This document shows positions 1 to 5,091 of a stretch of DNA of 11,053 nucleotides, piece by piece. The notes below the pieces were generated by a model. The model saw nothing but the letters and a program-made list of their open reading frames with translations, did not search any database and was not told where the DNA came from. The translations under genes were made by a program, and so were the position numbers. The stretch's first letter is position 1. Each line of letters begins with the position of its first letter. This DNA is from an uncultured Thermoproteales archaeon (GTDB lineage Archaea; Thermoproteota; Thermoprotei; Thermoproteales; Thermoproteaceae): the NCBI GenBank assembly GCA_946480885.1, contig CAMLLK010000015.1, positions 1-11,053 on the forward strand, in the 5' to 3' direction.

Positions 1-54
1 CCCCCCCCCCCCCCCCCCCCCACACTCTTGCCCTACACGACGCTCTTCCGATCT
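1..54. other. Poly-C run plus Illumina adapter (artefact)
   Basis: Bases 1-21 are all C. Bases 22-54 match the 33-nt Illumina universal adapter end (ACACTCTTTCCC...CTTCCGATCT) except for a G in place of T at base 30. This is sequencing-library DNA left at a contig end, not genome. Genomic sequence begins at about base 55, and the reading frame of the first gene runs back into the adapter only by chance. Confidence 0.96.
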
Positions 55-456
55 TTATTAGAAATTAAACCAACGAAGAGGAGCGTAGTGTTGGGTTATT
101 TACTAATTTTCTTAGGTGGGTTTGCCTCTTCGATGTTTGGCATCGGCGGCGGGACTATCTACGTGCCTGCGTTGATGCTGGCTGCTGGGCTGGACCCAAA
201 AACCGCCGTTGCTTTTAGCATGGGGATAATCCTCCCGACGGCGATTTCGGGGACAGCTATCTACTTTAAGTTTGGAGTATTAGACATAAATCTGGGCGTT
301 GTTGTGGCGCTGGGCAGCTCTATTGGGGCGTATGTATCTAGTAAGTACATTATGCCAAAACTCAAGTCTGAGTCTATAAGAAAATTATTCACGACCTACG
401 TCTTCGTCGTGGGTGTGTTTTATCTATGGAAATACTTTACCCTGTCCCATTTTTAA
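55..456 (+). CDS. TauE/SafE (TSUP) family membrane transporter, C-terminal part
   Basis: This is the C-terminal half of a TSUP-family permease. Members move small organic or sulfur anions (sulfite, taurine, sulfoacetate and others) across the cytoplasmic membrane. The visible hallmark is the repeat signature GFASSMFGIGGGTIYVPAL near the start of the fragment, which begins the second of the two internal TSUP repeats. About four hydrophobic helices follow and the protein ends naturally with TAA. Full proteins of the family have about 250 residues, so roughly half is missing because the contig starts inside the gene. The apparent TTG start at base 28 lies in adapter sequence and is not real. The last 33 bases overlap the convergent gene on the other strand. 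The substrate cannot be told from sequence. Confidence 0.85.
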   Translation, partial: LLEIKPTKRSVVLGYLLIFLGGFASSMFGIGGGTIYVPALMLAAGLDPKTAVAFSMGIILPTAISGTAIYFKFGVLDINLGVVVALGSSIGAYVSSKYIMPKLKSESIRKLFTTYVFVVGVFYLWKYFTLSHF

Positions 457-1083
457 ATTCTCAAAGGCTGTCTCTACCCAACTTAGCCAGTCTTTAAATG
501 TCGAGTCTCTACCTAGAGTAAAGGGCTCGTAAACTACATATGTCGTATCGTTTCTAAAAATCGCCACGTATATAGGCGGCACAATGACTTGTGTAGCACC
601 CCCCAAAGGGGTGTATGCCCCGTATGTTTTTGCAACTAAGTTAGCCAATTGATACGCTCTCTCTATTTTTTCACTTATGGCCGTGGCGTTGGCCACAACT
701 CCGCGGAGGTAGTCGTCTAGTGTTAACTGGCCTAGGTATAGAGAAGATAGCAACGACTTTGTGCTATTGTCTATAGCCCACGGGAGTATATATACTGTGT
801 AGCCATCTGCGAATTTTATCACCTCTTGCACCGCTCTTAACAACTCGCCTCTATTTACAGCGTCGATTTGATCTCTGTATCCCACTAACACAACGCCTAC
901 GGCGCCCTCTCTAGCCCTTATGCCTAAAACGACGGCCTCTTTCAATATGGCCTCTCTCGCGTCTTTATTTTCCCAATAGGGCTTGTGTATAGGCTCTTTT
1001 CCATATCCGAGAATAGATACTGTGCTTAGAAGTATGGCAGTTGTTAATAGAAAGACTATTGCAAAGACTATCCATTGCCTCAT
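424..1083 (-). CDS. Hypothetical membrane-anchored or secreted protein
   Basis: Unrecognised protein of 219 residues. It begins MRQWIVFAIVFLL, a positively charged N-terminus followed by a hydrophobic stretch to about residue 22, so it is either a cleaved signal peptide or an N-terminal membrane anchor. The rest looks like a soluble alpha/beta extracytoplasmic domain with no motif I know. The ATG at 1083 is preferred over an in-frame GTG at 1098 because a TATA-like box (1105-1112) lies 22-29 bases upstream, the spacing expected of a leaderless archaeal transcript starting at this ATG. It is divergent from the MFS gene and its end overlaps the end of the transporter fragment by 33 bases. A role linked to either transporter is only a guess. 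Confidence 0.72.
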   Translation of the reverse strand: MRQWIVFAIVFLLTTAILLSTVSILGYGKEPIHKPYWENKDAREAILKEAVVLGIRAREGAVGVVLVGYRDQIDAVNRGELLRAVQEVIKFADGYTVYILPWAIDNSTKSLLSSLYLGQLTLDDYLRGVVANATAISEKIERAYQLANLVAKTYGAYTPLGGATQVIVPPIYVAIFRNDTTYVVYEPFTLGRDSTFKDWLSWVETAFENLKMGQGKVFP

Positions 1084-1104
1084 CAAAGTGGTACACACTT
1101 CCCC

Positions 1105-1112
1105 TTTTAAAA
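1105..1112 (-). promoter_or_regulatory. TATA box of the 424-1083 gene
   Basis: The minus strand reads TTTTAAAA, with edges 22-29 bases upstream of the ATG at 1083. This is the usual archaeal TBP-site spacing for a leaderless transcript. Confidence 0.6.
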
Positions 1113-1120
1113 TTTGTTAG

Positions 1121-1130
1121 TTTTATAAAA
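1121..1130 (+). promoter_or_regulatory. TATA box of the MFS gene
   Basis: TTTTATAAAA with edges 22-31 bases upstream of the in-frame GTG at 1152. The match between this spacing and that codon is the main reason for choosing the start of the MFS gene. Confidence 0.65.
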
Positions 1131-1151
1131 CCGGACCTTCTACTGGACGAC

Positions 1152-2351
1152 GTGGGGCTTTCATATTGGCTAAGGGGAAATGTGGGGGCTATGATTATCT
1201 CTTGGTTTTTATTCGCAATCTCCGGGGCTTTGACTTTTCCATATATGTCGAAGTATTTATACCTACTAGGCGCCTCTGATTTAGAGATTGGAATTGTGAG
1301 ATCTCTTGGGGCTTTCGCTGTGTTGTTAACTATTCTCCCGGGAGGCGTGTTAACCGACGTTATTGGGAGGAGGCGTTCAATTGTCATCGGTACCTGGGGG
1401 ATCGCCACAGTACAGTTTCTATACGCAGTGGTGCAAGACTGGAGACAGTTCGCAGTGGTCTACGTCGTCGACTGGGCTCTTCGTTTCTACCAACCTGCCT
1501 TAACTGCGATTTTATTAGACTCACTCCCCCCGGAGAAGCGAGGCGGAGGTATGATGTTGACGGCGGTGTTGCCACAGATACCTTGGCTTTTTCTCCCGCC
1601 TGTCGGAGGCTTTCTACTAGACCACTTTGGCATCCTGGGGATGCGGCTATCTTTTATATTGTCTGGGCTTATCTCAATCGCCGTGGCTATTCTCAGGATG
1701 AGAGTTCTACAAGAGACTATACATGTCGAAAAAGTAGACAGACGTAAATTAGTGAAGGAGTCTTTGTCGTCGTATTTATTCTGGAGGGGGTTCTACACCA
1801 TGCCGCCATTTATAAGTTACGTAACTCTCCTTGGCCTAATTACTTCTCTGACTGGTGTTTCTCTTCAGACATTTGGAGTTCTGTACGCTACTGAGGTGAT
1901 TGGTATCGATAATACTTCTTGGGGAGTTATCCAAAGCGCAGCTGTGGCGGTGGGTATATTCTTCGGCTTAGTGTTAATGCCGGTGATAGACAAAGCGCCG
2001 CGTATAACTGCCTTATTTTCAGGTCTTATGCTCATGTCTGTGGGCTACTTCATGGTGGGGTTGTGGAAGAATGTTGTGGCCTTAGTCACGGCTGCAATTA
2101 TAGCCGGCGTGGGGGGAGAGGTCGTGATGGCGGTGAGGAGGGCTTTAGTGGGCGACTATATAAATCCAGAGAACCGAGGCAGAGTCATGGGCACGACCTT
2201 GGCGGTGGAGTATATAGGTTCAGTAATCGGCGGAGTGGTCGTGGCGTATCTATACTCTATCTCCCATAGCTACGCCTTTGTGTTTTCAGGTTCTATCTTA
2301 TTAATGTCCACGGCCCCGCTTGTGAAAAAACTACTGAGTCAAAAAAATTAG
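1152..2351 (+). CDS. MFS transporter, 12 transmembrane helices
   Basis: Major facilitator superfamily permease of 399 residues, the normal length for a 12-helix carrier. It would sit in the cytoplasmic membrane and move a small solute using an ion gradient. Evidence: regular hydrophobic segments throughout, the loop 2-3 motif A as GGVLTDVIGRRR at residues 64-75 (the usual D-R is D-V here), a weaker repeat of the pattern in the second half, and a charged central loop around residues 190-205. The frame is open back to a TTG at 1041, but that would overlap the divergent gene and add non-conserved sequence. The GTG at 1152 sits at leaderless distance from the TATA box at 1121-1130 and puts the first helix close to the N-terminus. 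The stop overlaps that of the convergent UspA gene. Substrate unknown. Confidence 0.85.
   Translation: MGLSYWLRGNVGAMIISWFLFAISGALTFPYMSKYLYLLGASDLEIGIVRSLGAFAVLLTILPGGVLTDVIGRRRSIVIGTWGIATVQFLYAVVQDWRQFAVVYVVDWALRFYQPALTAILLDSLPPEKRGGGMMLTAVLPQIPWLFLPPVGGFLLDHFGILGMRLSFILSGLISIAVAILRMRVLQETIHVEKVDRRKLVKESLSSYLFWRGFYTMPPFISYVTLLGLITSLTGVSLQTFGVLYATEVIGIDNTSWGVIQSAAVAVGIFFGLVLMPVIDKAPRITALFSGLMLMSVGYFMVGLWKNVVALVTAAIIAGVGGEVVMAVRRALVGDYINPENRGRVMGTTLAVEYIGSVIGGVVVAYLYSISHSYAFVFSGSILLMSTAPLVKKLLSQKN
2341..2347 (-). terminator. Oligo-U terminator of the CBS-UspA transcript
   Basis: Directly after the UspA stop codon the minus strand reads seven T in a row. Archaeal RNA polymerase stops at such U tracts without needing a hairpin. 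On the plus strand the same bases are Lys codons at the end of the MFS gene. Confidence 0.55.
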
Positions 2352-2761
2352 CCTTTTACTACTAATACGTCTATTGTAGATTCGTGGACTACTCTTGACG
2401 ATACGCTGCCGATTAGTATTTTTTTAATTGTAGAAAGGCCTCTGGCGCCTACTACGATTAAACTTGCGCCTACCTCTCTTGCAAATTTTACAATTTCATG
2501 AGCTGGGTCTCCCTCAAGTATTCTAGCCTCGGCAGAAATGCCCAATATCTCTAAAGCCTCTTTGATAAGTTCCTCTCCTTTTTCTCTCATACTATTTAGA
2601 ACGCTGGGCGACATAAAGACTTCTGATAGTGAAAAAATTGCCGTGTCTATTACATGGACGACGTAAATCTTCCCTCCGAATTTCTCTGCCAACATTCTAG
2701 CCTTTTGTAAAGCTTTTTTTGCTTGTTCAGAGCCGTCGTATCCAACAACAATTTTCTCCAT
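2348..2761 (-). CDS. Universal stress protein UspA family, ATP-binding type
   Basis: Single-domain UspA protein of 137 residues, the usual size. It has the Rossmann-like fold start MEKIVVGYDGSE, with the nucleotide-contacting Asp at residue 9, and the ATP-binding motif G-2x-G-9x-G-S at residues 105-119 (GARG...IGS). It therefore belongs to the ATP-binding branch, and such proteins normally act as cytoplasmic dimers. The family is linked to stress and energy-state responses, but the target is unknown here. It lies 23 bases after the stop of the CBS gene on the same strand, so the two are probably co-transcribed. The ATG follows a GGGG-containing stretch (AAGGGGTTCT) that could serve as a weak ribosome binding site, and a U7 tract follows the stop. 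Confidence 0.92.
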   Translation of the reverse strand: MEKIVVGYDGSEQAKKALQKARMLAEKFGGKIYVVHVIDTAIFSLSEVFMSPSVLNSMREKGEELIKEALEILGISAEARILEGDPAHEIVKFAREVGASLIVVGARGLSTIKKILIGSVSSRVVHESTIDVLVVKG

Positions 2762-2784
2762 AGAACCCCTTACCTTTTAAAAAA

Positions 2785-3213
2785 TTAATCTGCACCTGGT
2801 CTGTACTCCTCCGGGGTGCCGTACTCCACTAAGCTTTTTAAAACTGACTGCTCTGAGACTAGATCGCGGATTGAAATAACGCCAAATAGCCTACCGCCTT
2901 TTGTCACTACTACGTGGCGTATATTGTGCTCTCTCATGACTTTCGCCACATTCCAAATCGGCTCGTCGCCTTCGATAGTTATAACTGGAGAAGTCATGAC
3001 CTCTCTCACTGAGCGGTCTATTTCAATCCCCTTAGCCACTGCTTTAACGATATCTCTCTCTGACACAACGCCGATGGGTATGTCTGGTTGGTTTTTGTCG
3101 ACTATGACTACTAAGCCTACTTTTTTCTCTGCCATGATTCTAGCCACGTCTTTAATACGGGCGTCGGGCGTAGTTGCCACAGGCGGTTTTCTAGCCAAAA
3201 TTTCTGCTCTCAT
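2785..3213 (-). CDS. Tandem CBS-domain protein
   Basis: Stand-alone Bateman module of 142 residues made only of two CBS domains, at about residues 8-65 and 70-130. The first contains the typical IPIGVVSERDIVKAV turn, the second LFGVISIRDLV. Such pairs bind adenine nucleotides (AMP, ATP, SAM) and act as sensors of energy state, often by docking on a partner. No catalytic domain is fused. The UspA gene follows on the same strand, suggesting that both respond to adenylate levels, which is an inference. The ATG at 3213 is supported by an upstream A/T-rich TATA box (3231-3241) at leaderless spacing. Confidence 0.92.
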   Translation of the reverse strand: MRAEILARKPPVATTPDARIKDVARIMAEKKVGLVVIVDKNQPDIPIGVVSERDIVKAVAKGIEIDRSVREVMTSPVITIEGDEPIWNVAKVMREHNIRHVVVTKGGRLFGVISIRDLVSEQSVLKSLVEYGTPEEYRPGAD

Positions 3214-3230
3214 AAAGATTTCTATTGTGT

Positions 3231-3241
3231 ATTAAAATAAA
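3231..3241 (-). promoter_or_regulatory. TATA box of the CBS-UspA transcript
   Basis: The minus strand reads TTTATTTTAAT, 18-28 bases upstream of the ATG at 3213. No ribosome binding site is visible between them, which fits a leaderless start. Confidence 0.5.
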
Positions 3242-3296
3242 CTTTTTCTAGAGGAGTATGGTAGCCCGGCCGGGATTCGAACCCGGGCCACGGGGT

Positions 3297-3317
3297 CTCT
3301 ACGGCGTCTACACGCCT
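3297..3317 (-). other. tRNA-Gln intron 2, canonical 37/38 position, 21 nt
   Basis: Folds as a bulge-helix-bulge. The outer helix is GGGG/CCCC (anticodon stem), the 4-bp central helix is CUUU/GUAG with one U-U mismatch, the bulges are GGA and AGA, and the inner helix is GGCG/CGCC with loop UGUAGA. Cutting after the second bulge base (GG^A, AG^A) excises exactly 21 nt and restores a 7-base anticodon loop. Confidence 0.88.
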
Positions 3318-3333
3318 CCAAAGCCCCGCATCC

Positions 3334-3350
3334 CTAGCCGACTGCGGTCT
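3334..3350 (-). other. tRNA-Gln intron 1, non-canonical D-arm position, 17 nt
   Basis: Located between the D loop and the 3' strand of the D stem, about position 21/22. It folds as inner helix GAC/GUC with loop CGCA, central helix GGCC/GGCU, and bulges AAA (5') and AGG (3'). The outer helix is weak (C-G, then a mismatch, then A-U). Cutting at AA^A and AG^G leaves GTCT-AGCGGCCAA-GGAT, a normal D arm. An alternative in which the AGAC of the intron forms the D stem gives no such fold, so I prefer this one. Confidence 0.75.
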
Positions 3351-3393
3351 TTGGCCGCTAGACGACCGGGCTCGGGATAAATTGATTTAGTGA

Positions 3394-3400
3394 TTTTAAA
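3394..3400 (-). promoter_or_regulatory. TATA box of tRNA-Gln
   Basis: The minus strand reads TTTAAAA, 22-28 bases upstream of the mature 5' end at 3372. Transcription would start at or next to the first base of the tRNA. Confidence 0.55.
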
Positions 3401-3426
3401 CTTTTTCGCCGTGTGTATTAGCGGGT

Positions 3427-3438
3427 AAAATTTATAAT
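3427..3438 (+). promoter_or_regulatory. TATA box of the 70-residue gene
   Basis: AAAATTTATAAT, 20-31 bases upstream of the ATG at 3458, which again fits a leaderless start. Confidence 0.5.
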
Positions 3439-3457
3439 TATTCTCAATTCTCTATAT

Positions 3458-3670
3458 ATGGACGGTTATATTTCTATATCTATCTCCACTCCACATATAG
3501 TCAATTGTATCTATCGAAGACTCTCCGGAGAGTTAAAGAGCTTAGGTGTAGAGCCATATGTTGAAGGCAACGTCATCAAAATTCCCAGAGGTAAAGAAAT
3601 AGAAAACGCTGTGTGGAGAGTTGTAAAGACAACTCCCGCATCTGTATTTCTCAGCATCGATTTTAAATAA
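3458..3670 (+). CDS. Small hypothetical protein, 70 residues
   Basis: Not confidently recognised. It reads as strand (GYISISIS), helix (HIVNCIYRRLSGELKSLG), strand (VEGNVIKIP), helix (IENAVWRVVKTT), strand (SVFLSID). This beta-alpha-beta-alpha order and size recall the KEOPS subunit Pcc1, but the conserved C-terminal dimer helix of Pcc1 is not evident and the match may be chance. It is soluble, with no signal peptide. It has its own TATA box and an ATG start at leaderless spacing; the next gene starts 16 bases after its stop, with a TATA box that overlaps the stop. It is likely a real gene because codon use resembles its neighbours and the promoter is well placed. Confidence 0.65.
   Translation: MDGYISISISTPHIVNCIYRRLSGELKSLGVEPYVEGNVIKIPRGKEIENAVWRVVKTTPASVFLSIDFK
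3661..3669 (+). promoter_or_regulatory. Probable TATA box of the 3687 gene
   Basis: TTTTAAATA overlaps the stop codon of the upstream gene, 18-26 bases before the GTG at 3687. This suggests a separate leaderless promoter. Confidence 0.45.
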
Positions 3671-3686
3671 GTAGAACAATACATAC

Positions 3687-4262
3687 GTGCCGGTAGTCTC
3701 TAAGCCTTGTATTTTCCTAGGCTCTTGTTCTGGCGACTTGGGAGACACGGAAGTGTGGTGGTTTGGAGATCAACTATGCGTATCTAAGGCTTCGAATATA
3801 GTAAAAGTCTTCGGCGCGTTGGAGACTGCTCTTGGATATATAAACTCCGCCGTGGTTATATGTAAAAAACAGCGTAAGTGTCTAGAGAGGTTGTATTGGT
3901 CTCTACTATATCTAAGTTTTTACCTCTCCACGGGGGTTGATGTATATTATTCAAAAAGTCTATCTATACTGAAAAAGACTCTAAAGTGTATATATAGACA
4001 TCTTCCAGACGCTCCTCTTGGGTGGGTTGTGTGTAGAGATAAGTGTTGTGTAGAGATTAACAAAGCCCGTGTGTGGACTAGGTGGGCTGAGAGGAGGATG
4101 GCAGCTCTTAGCGAGGGGAGGGAGGCGATTTTAATACTAAACCACCTAGGCAGTGCCTTGTTTGAATTAATGAGGACGTGTAGACACGGAGTTGTTGCAA
4201 ATAGACGTCTTGTAGAAATTAAGACTGTAGAAACGTCCGCGGCTTTCCCCAACTGGTGGTAG
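3687..4262 (+). CDS. Cysteine-rich hypothetical protein, 191 residues
   Basis: Unrecognised soluble protein. It contains ten cysteines (residues 8, 14, 31, 59, 65, 101, 116, 120, 121 and 164), including a CRDKCC cluster at 116-121. Spacings such as C-x5-C and C-x3-CC could hold a metal or form disulfides; Pyrobaculum is known for disulfide-stabilised cytoplasmic proteins. No signal peptide is seen. A helical, basic segment includes WTRWAERR at 130-137. The upstream neighbour of the pilus operon (4417) carries PCIFL near its N-terminus and WTRWRDRR near its C-terminus, as this protein carries PCIFL at 7-11 and WTRWAERR, so the two may be distant relatives. The start is a GTG at leaderless distance from a TATA box at 3661-3669. 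Function unknown. Confidence 0.7.
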   Translation: MPVVSKPCIFLGSCSGDLGDTEVWWFGDQLCVSKASNIVKVFGALETALGYINSAVVICKKQRKCLERLYWSLLYLSFYLSTGVDVYYSKSLSILKKTLKCIYRHLPDAPLGWVVCRDKCCVEINKARVWTRWAERRMAALSEGREAILILNHLGSALFELMRTCRHGVVANRRLVEIKTVETSAAFPNWW

Positions 4263-4267
4263 AAAAA

Positions 4268-4277
4268 TTTTTTAAAA
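4268..4277 (+). promoter_or_regulatory. TATA box of tRNA-Ala
   Basis: TTTTTTAAAA, 20-29 bases upstream of the first tRNA base (4297), the standard archaeal tRNA promoter spacing. Confidence 0.6.
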
Positions 4278-4296
4278 ACTAAGTGTAAACAAAGAC

Positions 4297-4387
4297 GGGC
4301 CGGTAGTCTAGCGGAAGGATGCCCAGGGCGAAAGCCCGCGTAGGCCTTGCGCGCGGGAGATCCCGGGTTCGAATCCCGGCCGGTCCA
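4297..4387 (+). tRNA. tRNA-Ala (anticodon TGC) with one non-canonical intron
   Basis: The acceptor stem GGGCCGG/CCGGTCC includes the G3-U70 pair that marks alanine tRNAs. The D arm is GTCT-AGCGGAA-GGAT, the anticodon arm after splicing CCCGC-CTTGCGC-GCGGG with anticodon TGC at 4348-4350, the variable loop AGATC, the T arm CCGGG-TTCGAAT-CCCGG and the discriminator A. It has 91 bases in the gene and 72 after removal of a 19-nt intron at position 29/30. CCA is not encoded (TCA follows), unlike the tRNA-Gln of this window. Confidence 0.95.
4325..4343 (+). other. tRNA-Ala intron at position 29/30, 19 nt
   Basis: Forms an ideal bulge-helix-bulge: outer helix AAGG/CCUU, 3' bulge AGG, 4-bp central helix AUGC/GCGU, 5' bulge CCA, inner helix GGGC/GCCC closed by a GAAA tetraloop. 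Cutting at CC^A and AG^G removes exactly 19 nt and restores the five-base-pair anticodon stem. The intron lies inside the anticodon stem, not at the usual 37/38 site. Confidence 0.92.
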
Positions 4388-4395
4388 TCAAGCAG

Positions 4396-4404
4396 TTTTT
4401 AAAA
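4396..4404 (+). promoter_or_regulatory. TTTTTAAAA: tRNA-Ala terminator and/or operon TATA box
   Basis: Nine bases after tRNA-Ala there is a T5 run followed by A4. The T run can end the tRNA transcript. As a TATA box it would place the RNA start near base 4426, about nine bases inside the first operon gene as annotated, so either the box is not used that way or the start codon is misplaced. Confidence 0.4.
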
Positions 4405-4416
4405 GAGTAAAGAGAT

Positions 4417-5091
4417 GTGTACAGACCCTCAACTGACCCCTGTATATTCCTCCACGGCGAGGCCGAGGACTGGCCCCGTCTTTTAGGCGAAGATTTAGTC
4501 AAAGAGTTGATCAAGAGGTTTAGACACGTAGCGCGTGATTTAGACGACTTTATAAAATACGCCTTGGAGAATCCCCAAGCTGTCTACGTCGGGCTGGCTG
4601 GCCTCAAGGTGGGTGGTCGTTTTAGACAAGATTGGGCAGCCTACGTGGGGTTGGGATATGTGTCGCCAAATTATAGAACGCAGTGGCCTTTTGTAGAGAA
4701 CGGCGTTGAATTAGATGTGAGAATACAAGTCTCGCCGTGTTTTTTACTAAGTAGGTTAGATAGAGAGGTTGTATACATCTGGAGGAATAGAGCAGCGACG
4801 ATTTTTAAATGGGTTTCTCAACTGCCTAGACACAAGCCGCTGGAGGTTTTTAGAAGGGCCTTCCCCCTGGAGTTGAGAGAGTTGGCGCGGTCTCGGGGAT
4901 ATGCGTGGGTGGCTTGGACGAGGTGGAGAGATAGGAGGAATAAACACCTGGCTGAGTGGTTGTATTGGCTCGACACCGGCAGGCTTCCCCATATCGACTA
5001 CTTAGTGAGCAGGTGCGGGGCCTCGTCTTGTACAAAAATTGGCGGCGCCGAGAGTTTGTACAAATCGGCGGAGGGCTATGTCGTTAATTAG
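4417..5091 (+). CDS. Hypothetical protein, first gene of the pilus-like operon
   Basis: Unrecognised, 224 residues, soluble, rich in Trp and Arg. Features seen: PCIFL at residues 8-12, a basic helix (KELIKRFRHVARDLDDFIK), a Gly-rich patch around 58-67, and the motif WTRWRDRR at 167-174. The cysteine-rich protein just upstream of the tRNA has the same two landmarks in the same order. The start is uncertain: the GTG at 4417 is the first possible codon after an in-frame stop and lies only 13-21 bases after the T5A4 tract, closer than in other genes of this window; no other good start follows for 90 bases. The 3' end overlaps the next gene by 14 bases, which ties it to the operon. Function unknown. 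Confidence 0.68.
   Translation: MYRPSTDPCIFLHGEAEDWPRLLGEDLVKELIKRFRHVARDLDDFIKYALENPQAVYVGLAGLKVGGRFRQDWAAYVGLGYVSPNYRTQWPFVENGVELDVRIQVSPCFLLSRLDREVVYIWRNRAATIFKWVSQLPRHKPLEVFRRAFPLELRELARSRGYAWVAWTRWRDRRNKHLAEWLYWLDTGRLPHIDYLVSRCGASSCTKIGGAESLYKSAEGYVVN

Larger units (their letters stand above)
3259..3372 (-). tRNA. tRNA-Gln (anticodon TTG) with two introns, CCA encoded
   Basis: Read on the minus strand, the gene has acceptor stem AGCCCGG/CCGGGCT, discriminator A and an encoded CCA (3259-3261). The T arm is CCGGG-TTCGAAT-CCCGG. The anticodon arm after splicing is CGGGG-CTTTGGA-CCCCG with anticodon TTG at 3319-3321. The D arm after splicing is GTCT/GGAT, as in the tRNA-Ala of this window. 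The gene is 114 bases long; removing a 17-nt and a 21-nt intron leaves a normal 76-nt tRNA including CCA. Without the introns no cloverleaf can be drawn. Confidence 0.93.

Noticed and set aside
28..54. N-terminus MPYTTLFRS of the first gene
   Set aside because: It is translated Illumina adapter, not protein.
1078..1090. C-box-like TGATGA on the minus strand suggesting a C/D box sRNA
   Set aside because: No D box CTGA or paired C'/D' boxes at suitable spacing; it is simply the start region of the minus-strand gene.
1041..1151. Longer N-terminus of the MFS gene from TTG 1041
   Set aside because: It overlaps the divergent gene and its TATA box, while the GTG at 1152 has a TATA box at the right distance.
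3564..3580. Second TGATGA-like C box on the minus strand
   Set aside because: No accompanying CTGA box, and it lies inside a coding region.
3259..4387. Integrated element between the two tRNA genes
   Set aside because: The tRNAs share their T arm sequence, which is normal, and they face in opposite directions. No integrase gene and no direct repeat of a tRNA end is seen.
4308..4514. Minus-strand frame containing GFEPGISR
   Set aside because: This is the typical false protein read antisense through the T arm of a tRNA gene.
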